From Rhyzopertha dominica (Eukaryota > Arthropoda > Insecta > Coleoptera > Bostrichidae), in NCBI GenBank assembly GCA_025024175.1, contig QCXZ01000064.1, positions 62,455,325 to 62,519,324 on the forward strand: 64,000 nucleotides of DNA, given 5' to 3'. Both the position numbers and the translations under genes were made by a program. Below, piece after piece: positions 9,991 to 22,220 of this stretch (positions are counted from its first letter, which is position 1; each line of letters starts with the position of its first letter). Below the pieces are notes generated by a model, which searched no databases, was not told where the DNA came from, and saw only the letters and a program-made list of their open reading frames with translations.

Positions 9991-10886
9991 TATTTTTTAT
10001 ATGAAATCATACTAGACAAATTCACTAAAAACATTTTTGCGTTCATAAGATCTAACTATGGGGCGTATTTGTCGTCATATTACAAATATGCTCAAATAAA
10101 AGCAAAATAACATCGAAACTTTTAGATCCTGTATCTTCTAAACGCCACAACATTTAAAATAAAATTGAATTTAATTAACATAATCTCCTTTAAGACTTCT
10201 ACATTTTGCAGAACGTTCATAAAGTAATTTTAAACTCAGGAATATTGATCACTTTTTATGTAAAATTAAAAATAGTGACCTTACATGGATAAAAAGATAT
10301 CACCAAAAATCGGTATCTTTTCAAAATACCTAGCAAAAAAATCCAAAGGTACATTAAATTATTGTACTAGACATTAAAAAAACACCCTGTACCGTAAGAC
10401 AAATTTCACTAGTTAAAGAAATTCGACGATTATTAAAATTGTAGGCCACAAAATAATAATATAACTCGTTATTAACAAATTCGCGCGAGTGTATACACAT
10501 CAACTTTTTGTGGAATGCTCGTCCACTGGTTTTTGCTCGTATCCATGGAAACGCAGACAAAAAAACGCCCGTTTTCGTCACGTAGCTACGCTTTGGGTAT
10601 GCCATTGGCGAAGGTCAGTACATTTTCGGCGTTCTAATTAATTAGACGGTGCGTTCGGATATTAATTTGAATGCAATGACTATTTAGTCGGTTTTTGATG
10701 TAAAAGTTACTTTTGATAGTGGTTGTGCGGACCTAAAGACTTGCAGGATAAAACTATCGTGGTCGTTTGTCTAGTAAGGTGGTTTTTGAAAAAATTGCTA
10801 AGGTAGGATGATAATCTAGTTCGAATTTCGCTTAGCGGTAACAGTTAGGTATCAGTGGCTTTTGTACACTGTGCTGTAATGATTTT
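9991..10886. other. No gene seen
   Basis: AT-rich sequence. It contains one ACACCCTGTAC motif at 10383-10393 that resembles the ends of the DNA transposons in this window, without a partner end that I could find. A minus-strand frame at 10354-10605 has no recognisable motif. Confidence 0.5.
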
Positions 10887-11283
10887 ATGGTAATCAAGCT
10901 TATTTTTAAACTATCTTTTAAACTATGGTTTATATTTCAAAAAAGCGTAAGTTTATGTAGTAGCTCGGAAGTGACGGCTTACTTGCAAAATCTAATGACG
11001 TTATCTGATTGGGGACATCATTTTCAACTTGTGTATTACACTTTTTACGAGGCTATAGTGGTCGGTCTTTATCTGATGCAATTCCTCAATAATTATCAAG
11101 ATACTGCAAATGTTGTCGCTTTACTTTCACCGAATGAAGCAAAAATTAGGTGCCAACTGGAACTCAGTGATAATAAAAGAATCTGTTAAGATGTCCATAA
11201 GATTCAAAAACCAAAGTTTCAAGAAGGAATAGAGAGAGAATATGCTTATGTAACCGTAGAAGAAGTAAAGAATAAGAATGAAT
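10887..11283 (+). pseudogene. Unrecognised reading frame with one internal stop
   Basis: A plus-strand frame runs from ATG at 10887 to a TAA at 11187 and continues without further stops to TGA at 11281-11283. After the internal stop the text is charged and protein-like (KPKFQEGIEREYAYVTVEE). The first part has a hydrophobic N-terminus and the block SDWGHHFQLVYYTFYEAIVV. I do not recognise the family. It could be a decayed gene, a fragment of an unknown transposon, or chance. No splice sites with convincing context were identified around it. Confidence 0.2.
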
Positions 11284-11796
11284 GACTTTAAGTATAATAT
11301 TAATTGTCACTATTTTATAAACAAACACGGGCTATTGAAAAATCTAATCCCTTGAGTCGTTTTGTGAATCCCTCAGAGAGACCAAGCTAACAGCAAAACA
11401 CTTCGGTCCCGCATCTGTCCAACATTTGTCTCCCCGGCTCTTTTCAAAACACAAGGGCAATAAATTTAAAGTCTCGCTGTACGCACTGACCATGTGTGCG
11501 CGATGTTATCTGAACTGTCATCATAAATGGCTTTAGGCTCAAAATTTTAGTAGGGGTTCTGCAGAGCATACAAAACTAATCGTGAAACAAGGCGGTTGTT
11601 GGGGGGTATTTGCACAGCCATTTTGTCGGGCAGATTTGTGGCCGAAAAAGAATACAATACCTACGTATTTTAATGGACTTTCCGCTACCGTAGTCGATCT
11701 CCAACCACCTTGCCAGTGGTAATATTGGCCCCAACATTGGCCAATAATGATTCTGAGGATCGTGTGGGTTCTTAAAATATTTGTTTTCCTATCCTG
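11284..11796. other. No gene seen
   Basis: Mixed-composition sequence up to the truncated start of MLE-1 copy 3. Short frames at 11539-11805 on the minus strand show no family motif. Confidence 0.5.
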
Positions 11797-13691
11797 AATA
11801 GACACCCCTTCAAAAATTTTAAATGAAACTACTTATCTTACGATACATCATTTAAAAGCTTATAGTGGGTCAAAAACTGCATTGTAGCAAGTGGCTTATA
11901 AAATGGAATATTTTGGACTTTTTTTAACAAAATTTATTGTCTTGCAGTTACAATAAAAATTGTCCTTACTTAAGCCTAAAAAAACTTGTTAAAAAATAAT
12001 TATTACACCTAAGCAAAATGCCAAAAATACTTAAAATTTCCTTTCGACATTACTTGATATTGCAACTCGACAGTTTATACTGAATTGGCTAAATAATTAT
12101 CTACTTTGTGTTTCCAATTTTTTGTTTCAACTTTTTGGCTACTTCTTTGGCACGACCATCTTTTTGTTCACATTCCTTTTTATAAATCGCGTGAAATTTT
12201 AAACTGAGAGTCCAAGTGATAATGGTTTATTCAACTGCCGAAAGGGTAGGAATAATTTTTATTTACGGTGCTGAGCATAGCTGTGCTCGTGCGTCAGCAA
12301 GGGTGTTTAACGAACGGCACCCCGATAAAAATGTTGACGCTAGGTACATTCTCGATCTCGTGCAGAAATTTCAAGACATTGGATCTGTAGTAAACAAAAA
12401 AGGGCATGGAATAGAGTCGTTGATGAAATGGCCCAACTTGAAGTACTTGGTCATTTTGCAATGGATCCAACTAGCTCTTTGCGTAACATTTCTACAGCCA
12501 CTGAACTTTCTTATTCATCCGTAAGGAAAGTTACAAAACTGCACAAATTCCATCCCTATAAGATGAAAACTCTCCAGGAACTCGGCGAAGATGACTTCGA
12601 TAGAAGACTGCAATTTTGCGAAATTATGACAGAAAAGTTGTAGTAAATCCAAATCTAATAAAAAATATCTGCTTCAGTGATAAATGCACGTTTTTTTTTG
12701 AACGGCTCTGTAGCAATTAGAAAACCAACGTGACCCTGAAGGAAATCCAATGTTGGATGAATACGAATTGTTTTACCAACATGATGGAGCCCCACCGCAT
12801 TACGCCATTAATGTGCGAAATTAGTTAAATCATAGATTTCCTCTTCACTGGATTGGTAGGCGTGGAACAATTGAATGGCCGCCACGATCACCCGATTTGA
12901 CTGCTTTAGATTTCTTTCTATGGGGTCATTTAAAATCTGTGGTTTACAAAACACAACCTACTAGCCTGGACGATCTGCGAGAAAGAATTATTAACGAGTG
13001 CAGGAGGATTCCACCTGAAACTTTCCGAAAAGTGCAGCAGGAGTTCGAGAACCGTCTGTATTATTGTATGGAAAGAGGTAGTGCACATTTTGAGAATCTA
13101 TTGTAAGGTTTGAATTTCTGTGGTTTTGTTCACACTGTTTTTGGAGTTACAAATAAATAATTTTTCTTTTTCGTGGACATGGACTTTCTAAAAAATTACA
13201 TGATAAATACTTTAATGTTAATAATAATGTTAAAAGAAAATTTTCAGTATTCTGGGAGTTTTTTTAAGTGTCATATTTTTTACAAGTTGTTTGTTTAAAT
13301 TTTGGGTTCTCGTAAGGACAAATTTTATTTCCGCTCTAAAATAAAATACATTTTGTTGAAAAGAGTCCAAAATATTCAATTTAATAAGCAACCTGTTTCG
13401 TAGGCACTATTAATCTAATACCCCGTCAATAAGTTAAACGTGATAAAACTAATTACATGGCCAGACTCTTTGTGAAATAAGCTTTCAAATGATATATCAC
13501 AAGATGGATAGTTCCATTTAAAATTTTTAAAGGGGTGTCTACCCTGCTCAGAGAGTAAGCGCTATCCATTAAAAACTTATATCAAAAGTTGTCCCCCTGC
13601 AAACAAAAGTTTACCTGTTTTTGCAAATTTTTAAATTTTTGCTATATTTAAAGTTATTCAAGGTGTGAAGTTTTCAAAAAATCACCCTGTA
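11797..13691 (+). mobile_element. MLE-1 copy 3, with both non-coding ends largely preserved
   Basis: This plus-strand copy has a long 5' non-coding region (11797-12215), a broken transposase gene, and a long 3' region (13107-13691) ending in ATCACCCTGTA. The two non-coding regions are diverged inverted copies of each other: GGTAGACACCCC, ATGATATATCACAAGATGG and the AACCTGTTTCGTAGG or GCCACTTGCTACAATGC blocks recur in mirror order. The family therefore has terminal inverted repeats of several hundred base pairs, of which the outer 5' roughly 150 bp is lost here. Confidence 0.85.
12222..13106 (+). pseudogene. MLE-1 transposase with internal deletion
   Basis: The start matching MRVQVI is changed (ATG to CTG), so the first methionine is at 12222 (MVYSTAERVGI). 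The HTH region is readable, then a frameshift at about 12405 (KKGHGIES) and a switch to the frame of MAQLEVLGHFAM. A stop follows TEKL at 12643. The part from NGSVNKHN to LITEQ is deleted near 12716. The C-terminal part is well preserved: QLENQRDPEGNP, QHDGAPPHYAINVRN, SPDLTALDFFLWGHLKSVVY and the end HFENLL. This copy supplies the C-terminus of the family in the plus orientation. Confidence 0.85.
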
Positions 13692-14942
13692 TTAAAGTAT
13701 GGAATATGGATGGTAATGAGTAAAATTGTCCCCGCAGTTTTTATAATATCTTCGCCGTCATAATTCGTCATGTTACCCCAAAACTCTACTGAAGCAATAA
13801 AAAAAATCCCTTTGAGCCCCGTCAAGACTCAACTACAGCTGATTTACATTCAATTTCTGTGAAAAATTCTCCCAGGAAAGCAATAATACGGGGGGCAAAG
13901 CACGTGGCGCAAGGAGCAAGACGCACCGCCCCCAGGAGGGGCATTTGTCCCAAAAAGAACGGGGCGCATTATCTGGCGGGCATTTTCATATGTAAATCGT
14001 AACGTTCCGCGGCTAAGCATGCGGCCCGGCCGTTTCCACCTTAAAAAATAAATCCTCCCGAAAAACTGTACGCACTCGTGCCGGTCCGCTTATCAGCATG
14101 ATGTATTTTAATTGTTTCACGCATAAATGTCACGGACTACGTGAGGCATATATAAAGAGTACGGTGGCCTGCTGCCCCCTTCGCGTTTAGGGAGCTGGTC
14201 TATGGCCAGTGGTGCCAGATTTAAGAGTTTTTCTTTCAGAAAAGGTACAATTTATAAGTTAAAGCTGAAGTTATCTCTAGTGTGGGTGGTATCGGTGAGA
14301 GCGCCGTCTAGCGGGTGGTACAAGAAATGCTGCAAAAGACGGCCATATTGTAGACGACACACATCACTTAACCAAAGTTTGTTTTGTGATTCCATAATTA
14401 TGGCTAGAATTATTTATGATCACGAGATATTTTGAATATTTCTTTCAATCCTTTTATCTCGCTTATTTTTCATGTTACAAAAACAGCAAATACAGAAGTT
14501 TTAGATAATTTTATTGTTTGAAGTCCAATTTGTTACGCATTTTGTCATTTAACACTCAGTATAATTATTTTGAAATCATAGTTATGGCCAATTTTCTGTA
14601 TTTTTTGTTGTGTGTTTTTGAAATACACTGCTCAAAATGGTCTAAGGAACATACACTTTATTATCTTTTCATCTGGAAATTTCATGCCTAGCGCGGCTAA
14701 NTGATTTCTCAAATAAGCAAAATCCACCGATTTCGGACCAGAAATTCTGACTTTAACTTCAGTATTTATCCCTCGCCGTCAAATCATCGGTTCCTGCGCC
14801 AGGCTTATTTTTCTTTCATTTGTTTTTTAACTGAAGTTTAACACCTCTAGAACTTAGATGGGGCCACAGTTTCGGACCAAACTGTCAGAATGCATTGAGC
14901 TAGTTCAATAACCTATTGGTTAACCATTCGCATTTACTGTAT
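13692..14942. other. No gene; CpG-rich patch and TATA-like motif
   Basis: The part at 13880-14200 is G+C- and CpG-rich compared with its flanks. A TATATAAA at 14149-14156 follows it. From about 14440 on the sequence is AT-rich. A motif ACACTGCTCAAAA near 14628 resembles the outer end of Tc1-like transposons and may belong to the transposase fragment that starts at 14943. Confidence 0.4.
14149..14156 (+). promoter_or_regulatory. Possible TATA box
   Basis: TATATAAA lies directly downstream of a CpG-rich patch and upstream of a short frame at 14202. No initiator motif or gene was identified downstream, so the assignment rests on motif and composition only. Confidence 0.2.
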
Positions 14943-15224
14943 ATGCATGACAATACACGATCACATATTGGTCAGAGAGTAACCAACTGGTTGGCTGATG
15001 AACAGATTCGTGTTCTTCCATGGCCTTCTCAATCACCAGACATGAATCCTATTGAGCATGTGTGGGACTATTTGTGCTGAATATCCATAACCGTCCTGAT
15101 TTTGAAAATCTCTTGGGGGAGCAATGGAATTTGATTCCACAAGAAACCATTCATCAATACATTTTGAGCAAGCTTAGGATATGTCAGGCCATTATTAATT
15201 CTCGAAGTGGTAACACAGCGTACT
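14943..15224 (+). pseudogene. Tc1-like transposase C-terminal fragment (DD34E)
   Basis: The plus-strand text MHDNTRSHIGQRVTNWLAD followed by LPWPSQSPDMNPIEHVWDYL is the catalytic core of a Tc1-like transposase. The aspartate of HDN and the glutamate of PIE are separated by 34 residues, the DD34E spacing. A stop at 15078-15080 marks a frameshift, after which DFENLLGEQWNLIPQETIHQ and LSKLRICQAIINSRSGNT continue the C-terminal helices. The N-terminal DNA-binding half and the first aspartate are absent. Confidence 0.8.
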
Positions 15225-16129
15225 AGGCTCACTAAGAATTGAAGAAAACTCTGTATTTTTGAAATTTGTTGTGTTCGTGTGTTGTAATTCATTATTATCA
15301 AATGTATCTCTCGTAAAATTGTAGTTAATTTGTATTTAATTAACCAATAAAATTTCTAGTTGTTGTAAATAGGTAAAGAAATCGCCGACTGTATAAATCC
15401 ATAGCCAACTATAGTTTCTATATAAAAAAAACATAAGTTTATGTCATATCTCAAATATGACAAAACTGGAGTACACTACTTTATTAAGGGTAAATTATCT
15501 ACAACTTTTGTGTTTACATTTTTTGTAACATCAAAAATAAACTAGATAAAAGGATTTAAAGAAATACTCAAAATTTAGTTTATTTATTTATTTATATTAT
15601 TATACAAAGAGAAAATTGCTTAACGGATTGCCGAAATGGCCATGAAAATATTCAAAATACAGTAATGAAACGATTTTTGGTCTGCCCATCTGGCATCATC
15701 GCTACACCATTACTAACCCAGACCATCGTCGTTTCCTGAGAACGGACACAAAGAGGTCCTGAGCGTACACATTTATTTTCTTGCTTTATTCCCTAATTTA
15801 TGTTATTACATTTTTTGTTCTCACCGGCTTTCCACCTAAATTGGTCACCGGCAGAACAAAAGATCAAGATGGATCTCCAACCGTTGTTGGGGTATGCTGC
15901 TCGAATTCTTGAATTCCACGAAATTTGAATGTCTAGCAGTGTAACGAACAGAGCCATTTTATACAGAAATTGCCTAGAAGTTAAGAGGGACTTGTATCGT
16001 CTTATTTTCCAAAATTTCAGCAGTTACTCGAATATTTCAATTTTTGACGACTTTTATTACTTTCAGGTAGTATAACGTTTTCCTGTACCTAGATCTTCAG
16101 GTGTTTAAAATAAATTCCATTCGAACAAT
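15225..16129. other. No gene seen
   Basis: AT-rich sequence with a TTTATTTATTTATATT stretch near 15579. Nothing is recognised. Confidence 0.5.
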
Positions 16130-17480
16130 CCACATATACGAGCTACATAGCTTATACTAAAACTTATTTATATCACATAACAACAGACTAACCTAGGCAT
16201 ATAAATTACTGCGAAAGTAACAAAATTTTCCTCAACTGCTTTCGGAATTGGCGTAACGAAAGCATTTTCAGATTTTCAGGCAGACTGTTGTATATAATTA
16301 CACAGTTACACGAAAATGACCTGCGAAACAAGGTGGTACGATATCTAGGAACCGATAGTGAAGATAGATTCCTCACATTAACATTTATGTCATCAGATCT
16401 AGAGTGAAACTTGCCTCGAAGGTATGGAGGTGAGGAGGTTACCAACATATTAAAGAAAAACACTGACAAACTATACCGTTAATTATCATCTACTCTAAGC
16501 CAACCCAGTGCCACTATTCTTTGGGACTATCTTTCATGACGGGATATGCGATAAACGAATCTACAACAGCTATACTGGATTTTATGTAATCTTAACTTAG
16601 TTATTTTATCCAGACATGAGTAAAACACAATGAAACCGTAATTAAGGATGGACAACACTAACGATTCACAAAGTTTCTTACGCATTCTGAAATTTATTAA
16701 ATATATCTTGCAATACAGCAGTTTCAAAGCTAGATAAGCCTTCCTTACTATGCCGGCAATATGTTGTTTAAAACGAAGATCGCTTTCAAATATTAAACCT
16801 AAGTTTCTTACCCTGTTAACAGCAGGCAATAGTTGATTATTAATGTTAATTTTAAAATCTGTCAATATGCTTTCTCGCAAACGGTTTGGACAGAACAACA
16901 TTGCTGCACACTTTTCTGGGTTTAACTTACAAATTACTGTTTTGGGAATAATCAGCTATAGCCCTTAGGTCACGGTCCACGAGCTCGCAGGATATCGCAG
17001 TGCTTTCAGGATTGAAAGAGAATGTAACTGCGAGTCATCTGCATAACACTGAATACTACAATTTTTAACACAGTTTGGGAGGTCTGCAGTGTATATCAAA
17101 AAAAGTAATGGGCTCAGTACTGATCCTTGCGGCACACCCGAAGTAATGGAACGACCGAAAAAGACAATTTGGGATCGACTTCGAAGCCACAGCTACATCA
17201 TCGAATCCGTAATAGCGTTATTTAGCACATAGCAGGGAATGATCTATGGTATCAAATGCCTCGGAGAAGTCGAGCTGTACTAGACCCGAAAGTATTTGAG
17301 TTATCTAGTGCCCTAAAGACATTATCCGTGACATCATCTTTGCATTTATATGATCGGATCCACTACCATAAGAATTACCTCGTATACTTCATCAATGGTA
17401 GCCATAGCATATAACTGGTTATGAAAATCCAGAAATTGTTGTTCTAGAAATCGATGCACAACTAATGATACACTGCAATT
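16130..17480 (-). pseudogene. RT-A copy 2: non-LTR reverse transcriptase, broken
   Basis: The minus strand carries the longest stretch of the RT-A family in this window. Upstream blocks are FLEQQFLDFHNQLYAMATI and YGSDHINAKMMS. Then come LDFSEAFDTIDHSLLCAK, the GVPQGSVLSPLLF-type motif, IQCYADDSQLH, LNPEKCAAMLFCPNRLRES, NLGLIFESDLRFKQHIAG, LCESLVLSILNYGFIVFYS and the C-terminus YNSLPENLKMLSLRQFRKQL, ending near 16206. Its 3' non-coding tail continues to about 16130. Frameshifts occur near 16901 and 16525. This copy shows what sequence is interrupted by MLE-1 in RT-A copy 3. Confidence 0.85.
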
Positions 17481-18128
17481 TGTTTGCCTAAAGTTTACGA
17501 AAAATTTGTAGAAGTCACTTGTGAAAGATGAACTAAGAACAGTTGAATTTGAATGAATTTTATTTTATCAACTTAGAATATTGACTTATAGTACATATTA
17601 TGAATAGGCTGTTAGGATGATTTTATCTCCCTACGTTTCTGCTTTTGTCAAATCTACCTAACTGCACCGACACGTCTCCTGCTTAATATTCCTAATTTAT
17701 CTTCGTGTATAGTACAATGCAGCATGTTTATATGCACATAATCTGCACGGAATAAAACGATTCCCGACAGCTGTCAGATGCCCGTCTTAATATGAATACG
17801 CCAAGTTAACACACACCCAGAGGGCGGGTGCATCCTTACAACTAATTTAGATTTTGTCAGTGATAACATGACAAACTGCTGTAATTTTGAAGATAAGAAC
17901 GATGAACCGGGGGGCGTACTCGAATTGTCTGAATCGCAGTGGCGTCCGTGCCTGCACGTATTTGTTGTTTAAAGTGTTTAAGTATATAGGGTATGGCTCA
18001 GAAGTTTTGGAATAAATTTATGTATGTGTGCGAAACTTACAAATAAAAGAGCTACGGTAAATTAAAGGTTTTTGTAACCACCGAACACTTACAAAGGTAA
18101 TCATATAGTAATAATGTACAAATTTATA
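17481..18128. other. No gene seen
   Basis: Single-copy-looking sequence without recognisable motifs, bounded on the right by a small inverted-repeat element. Confidence 0.5.
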
Positions 18129-18249
18129 CAGGGTGACACTAAAATAGAGGCCGCTACTTCTAGGGTGTGTCTACACGTGAAAATTTGAAGAATATTGATC
18201 TTGCGTTTTGACATGACAACGCAATTATTGTATTTCAGTGTCACCCTGT
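18129..18249. mobile_element. MITE of 121 bp with 18-20 bp terminal inverted repeats
   Basis: The left end reads CAGGGTGACACTAAAATA and the right end, in reverse complement, CAGGGTGACACTGAAATA: one mismatch in 18. TA lies on both outer sides (18127-18128 and 18250-18251), as expected for a mariner-type target duplication. There is no coding capacity. The terminal CAGGGTG is shared with the larger MLE elements of this window, so it may be mobilised by a related transposase. Confidence 0.8.
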
Positions 18250-18454
18250 ATACATATATGTATACCATAATGCATATCAAAGAAGGGTAAATTTTTCCAT
18301 TTTCCCCCGTTTAGTTGGCATTCTCAACGATTTTATCTGGTTAGGGGCAGTGTTTAGGGGGATCAAACCTCATATATTTGCTTCCTTGAAGTAGCATAAT
18401 TCCCAAACCATTTTGGCAGAAATTGGATCCCCAAATTTTTGCAAAAGGTTGTCC

Positions 18455-19003
18455 AAGTGTGGTGTCTGTCCTGTATTCAAGGCTGGCGACAGAGAAGAAG
18501 ATGTGCGCAACTATAGACCAATTACGATATAATGCAATTTTGCAAAATTATTTGAGGCTGTTGTTCATAAACATATTTACTGCTAATTGTGACCACATCT
18601 GTCAGAAGATGAGCATGGTTTTGTGAAACATATGTCCACTGTGACAAATCTTGCCACGCTTTTCCAATTCACAGCCGAAGCTTTGGGCGGTGGTGGCCAG
18701 GTTGACACTATTTACACAGATTTCAGTAAGGCGTTTGATCAAATAGATCACGACATCTTGTTGAGCAAACTAGACATGGTGGGGGTATTGCTTTACGGTG
18801 GTCTTCACTCTAATTCATTTGTCTCTACCTTAGGTGTACCGCAGGGGTCTAACTTGGGACCCCTACTGTTTTCAATATTTGTTAATGACTTACCGCTGAT
18901 CATGAGATGCCCTTGTTTAATGTTTGTAGATGATCTTAAACTGTATACAAATAATGTTAGTACTTTAGATTTTTTGCATTTTTTCATTTTAGTATGTCAT
19001 TAG
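18455..19003 (+). pseudogene. RT-C: non-LTR reverse transcriptase fragment
   Basis: Plus-strand blocks: CGVCPVFKAGDREDVRNYRP (fingers, partly in another frame), HGFVKHMSTVTNLATLFQFT, VDTIYTDFSKAFDQIDHDIL (catalytic motif A), then a deletion, LGVPQGSNLGPLLFSIFVND and LMFVDDLKLY (motif C, FVDD). The order matches Jockey/R1-like reverse transcriptases. The stretch between LLSKLDMVG and VSTLGVPQ is shorter than usual. It ends shortly after FVDD at 19003. The endonuclease and thumb are absent. Confidence 0.8.
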
Positions 19004-21655
19004 TAGTATAACTGCGAGTATTATTAGTTCTTATAAATTTTCGGTACAGCAAACTGTTTAGAAGATATTAGCAAAAAAGCGTCACTTAAAGAAAACGGTT
19101 TTTCTTAAATATCTCCGAATGTATTTAATATATTCAAAAAATGAAATCATCAGATAGGAAATACAATTTCTCACAAAAAGTGTCTTAGAAAATTTATCCA
19201 AAATTTTGACATTTTCGAAATATTTCCAAAAAACCTATTTTGGACCCTGCTGGTACGATTTTTGGTATTATATAGAAAATTAAATTTCTGATCAGAAAGC
19301 GCACTTGTAAATTTTTGTAAAGTTAATAATTTTCGAGTTATTTGAAAAAAAAACGATTTTTACAATGTATATATTTTTTTGCTATTGTCACGAGGACTGT
19401 TTGTCTTAGAAAAAATGCTCAAAACCTGATTACTACAATTGTCCTGTAATTGGTGTATACCGTTGGACAATGCAGAATACAAAAAAGGGTAAAAACTACA
19501 TTACCAAATAGTGAAAAATCCCTTTCTGAATCCTACGTTAAGCTAGAATGTTTCTGCAATTTGTTCAAATACACCGAAGATTGATCGTTGCCCATTCCAG
19601 CGCATGATATTGTATTCAAATGATTAACCCAGTGAGATGCATATCTANATGGGGTATAAGACANTTTTCTGGAAAAATATGTTTTGTGAAGCTAAAGGTA
19701 TGCTAATGCTAATTCCAAAATATTTCTTTCGTCTGTGGAGTTTTAATGCCCTAAAAAAATTATTGTAAATTGGCGGGAGACAACGCCCCTTTTTAAACGC
19801 GGCCAGTACATACGTCATCATGACGTATGTACTGGTCGAACATTTGACAACAGAGAAAGGCAATCAGCTGACGGACATGCCCGTAACCAATGACAAATGA
19901 CAGCATGACAGTGAACGACGAAAGTGCACGTGTTTGTGTTTGGTTATGTATAGTACTCGCAGATTTTGCTATTCGTTATTTGATGTTGTGATCAATACGC
20001 GATAAGCTGCTCGAATCAGTCTTTATGCTTCCTGATGATATTTTGCCTACAAACTGAGAAATGGTATTAATCCACCTAGTTTTCGACAACTCTAAAGTAC
20101 CCATTAGTTTAGGTTATGTTTACATAAACATATGATCATGTAAATAAACTTGGCAAGGACATACAATGATGCCAAGTGTGCAACAGACTGAATACGATTG
20201 GCTGGAAAGAAGCGCGAATTCGGCAAGTCATTGAAACCAGGACGAACGGACCCTTCAGATTTGTAATTGTTATAAACTATTCGTATGTAATTTTTTTAAA
20301 TAACTGATGGTTGTATTAGGATAGTAGGGCAAAATAGAAACATTGTAAGTGATTGTCTTGTTCAGTTTCAATAGTTGTCTTATACCCCATTGCAGTCGTG
20401 TGTTGCACATTTCAATTCGAGCCGTTTACCCTTCATTTACGTGTTTTTCGCATGTCGCAGATGTAGGTTAACGATATTGGGACATTTGGCTCGCCTTATG
20501 GGTATGATTAATTAATTGTTGTTAAAAATTTGTTGCACGCAACCTTGTTACGTGAAAGTCTGATTCATTTCCCTGCTGTGTCAGTAATTATTGTTCTCGT
20601 GTGACCTTGCCATTTCCGATGTGGGTTCATTACCACGAGCACAAAGGCGATTAATACAATTAAAGGTTTTCTTAAGTGCCGTTTGCTGTGTGTGTGCGCG
20701 GAGCTGGCGTGGTGTATTGTTAATTGCAAGCTAATTACTCGCCTTGCTAATTTTATTAGTGCTATAGAAATGTTGGTATCCATTATTGAACCGTGTAGGT
20801 TTCATGTCCGCTGGTCGACGATACATTTCAGTTATTTGCCATTAGAAAGACTTCGTTAGAATACACTTCCATCTTAATGAATTCGCACAAAAAACGTTCT
20901 CAAAGTGATTAATTTATATTGAATCGTGCTATTTGAAAAGTTCGGTGCCGACCGTCGTAGTAAACGCAAGCAACTTTTATTTATATAAACAGTAAACTAC
21001 CAAAAATACAAACTGGGGCAAACTTTAACGCTAAAGTTGTACTGTAAAGCGGACGGGGGTATTCTAAACCAGTTTTATCCATGCTAGAAAAAGGAGTGAA
21101 AATAGACAGACTCCGCATCGGTAGAGTAACGAAGTAAACCAGAACGTTTAAAGATAGGTCAGCTGCAGCTTACTTTGGAACAGTCCATTACATATGAGAG
21201 GTAACAGTACTTGCTTTTGGGCATTGCAGACCAACAACATCAAACTACCAAAACCCATACCGTGGTATTAACAAGTAGAAGGAGCAACAAACTCGTCTTT
21301 TTAGACGTCCTTCCAACTAAAAGTTTCAACGCAACCGAAAGAAAACAAGATACATTATAAGGAAAACAAAAAATGGTCGAAAGGGTGCATACAAGTACAT
21401 CCATCCACGTATACAAAGAAAACAATGTTTTCTTTTTAAATTAAGATATTACAACTTATTTTTCATAAATCGTCATCTTCATAGCTGTTCTGCTGCTATT
21501 TTAAGCATCATCTTCGTACACTCTCGATTACAAATTTATAAACAACATACATAAAGTAGATTTTAATCTGCCCTGATATTCTGTGTACAATATCAGGAAC
21601 AAATGCCAACCTGACCCATTCAACATGCTTAAGACTTTTCGTTGATAGTGTATTT
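19004..21655. other. No gene; perfect palindrome at 19803-19835
   Basis: A 2.6 kb AT-rich stretch with no recognised coding sequence. Two N bases lie near 19648 and 19664. Short minus-strand frames at 19645-19863, 20565-20783 and 21240-21425 have no recognisable motifs. The only clear structure is the palindrome listed separately. Confidence 0.5.
19803..19835. repeat. Perfect 16-bp inverted repeat with 1-base spacer
   Basis: The arm CCAGTACATACGTCAT is followed by a single C and then its exact reverse complement. The centre contains two facing TACGTCA/TGACGTA sequences, similar to half sites bound by CREB-type bZIP factors. It could also simply form a hairpin. Confidence 0.85.
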
Positions 21656-22090
21656 TCAGTCAATGGCAGAGGTTCTCCTCGTAAACTTACTTACAGCTAA
21701 GTTGGTCCGAATAGATACACTGCTCCACTGAATGTCTGTCAGTGCAGGAGCGGTAAGCATTTTCGATCTTTTAATTACACCACTGTTATGAATAGTACGT
21801 CTTACCGTTTCGCGTGACACATTGAGTTCTAGCAGATTTCTTATTTCTGCACAAGAAAGCATCGAGTTTGAAGCAGCAGTCACAACACGTCGTTTTTCTC
21901 GGCCGCTAAGTTTCTGTGGCCGCCCAGGCGACTTCTTTGTCCCATATTCGTCAGGGTTCTTCAAAAACGAATTAATGACATCATGACTTCGATTTAGTTT
22001 CCTTGCTATCCAGCGATTTGAGCGTCCGTATCCGTGATGAATGAGTATCTCGGTCTTTTCAACCTCAGAAAGTAACTTTCCTCGTGCCAT
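21656..22090 (-). pseudogene. Tc1/Tc3-like transposase, N-terminal half
   Basis: The frame starts MARGKLLSEVEKTEILIHHG at 22090. It has a bipartite DNA-binding region: a first HTH (SNRWIARKLNRSHDVINSFL), the GRP-type linker KKSPGRPQKLSGREKR, and a second HTH (SCAEIRNLLELNVSRETVRRT). It is interrupted shortly after, around the position where the catalytic domain should start (SSVSIRTNLAVSKF), and the DDE core is absent. The terminal repeat of the element is still present upstream at 22393-22417. A Tc3-like membership is suggested by the paired sites in that repeat. Confidence 0.8.
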
Positions 22091-22220
22091 TTTAATATAA
22101 AATGACAGGAGGAAACAAAACATTATTGCCGAGCTTGATCATGGCTAGGCCGATCCTTGCGCTCATATTTAGGATACGTATCGCTAATATTAATTTGCCT
22201 GAATTGAGTTTTTTAGAACT

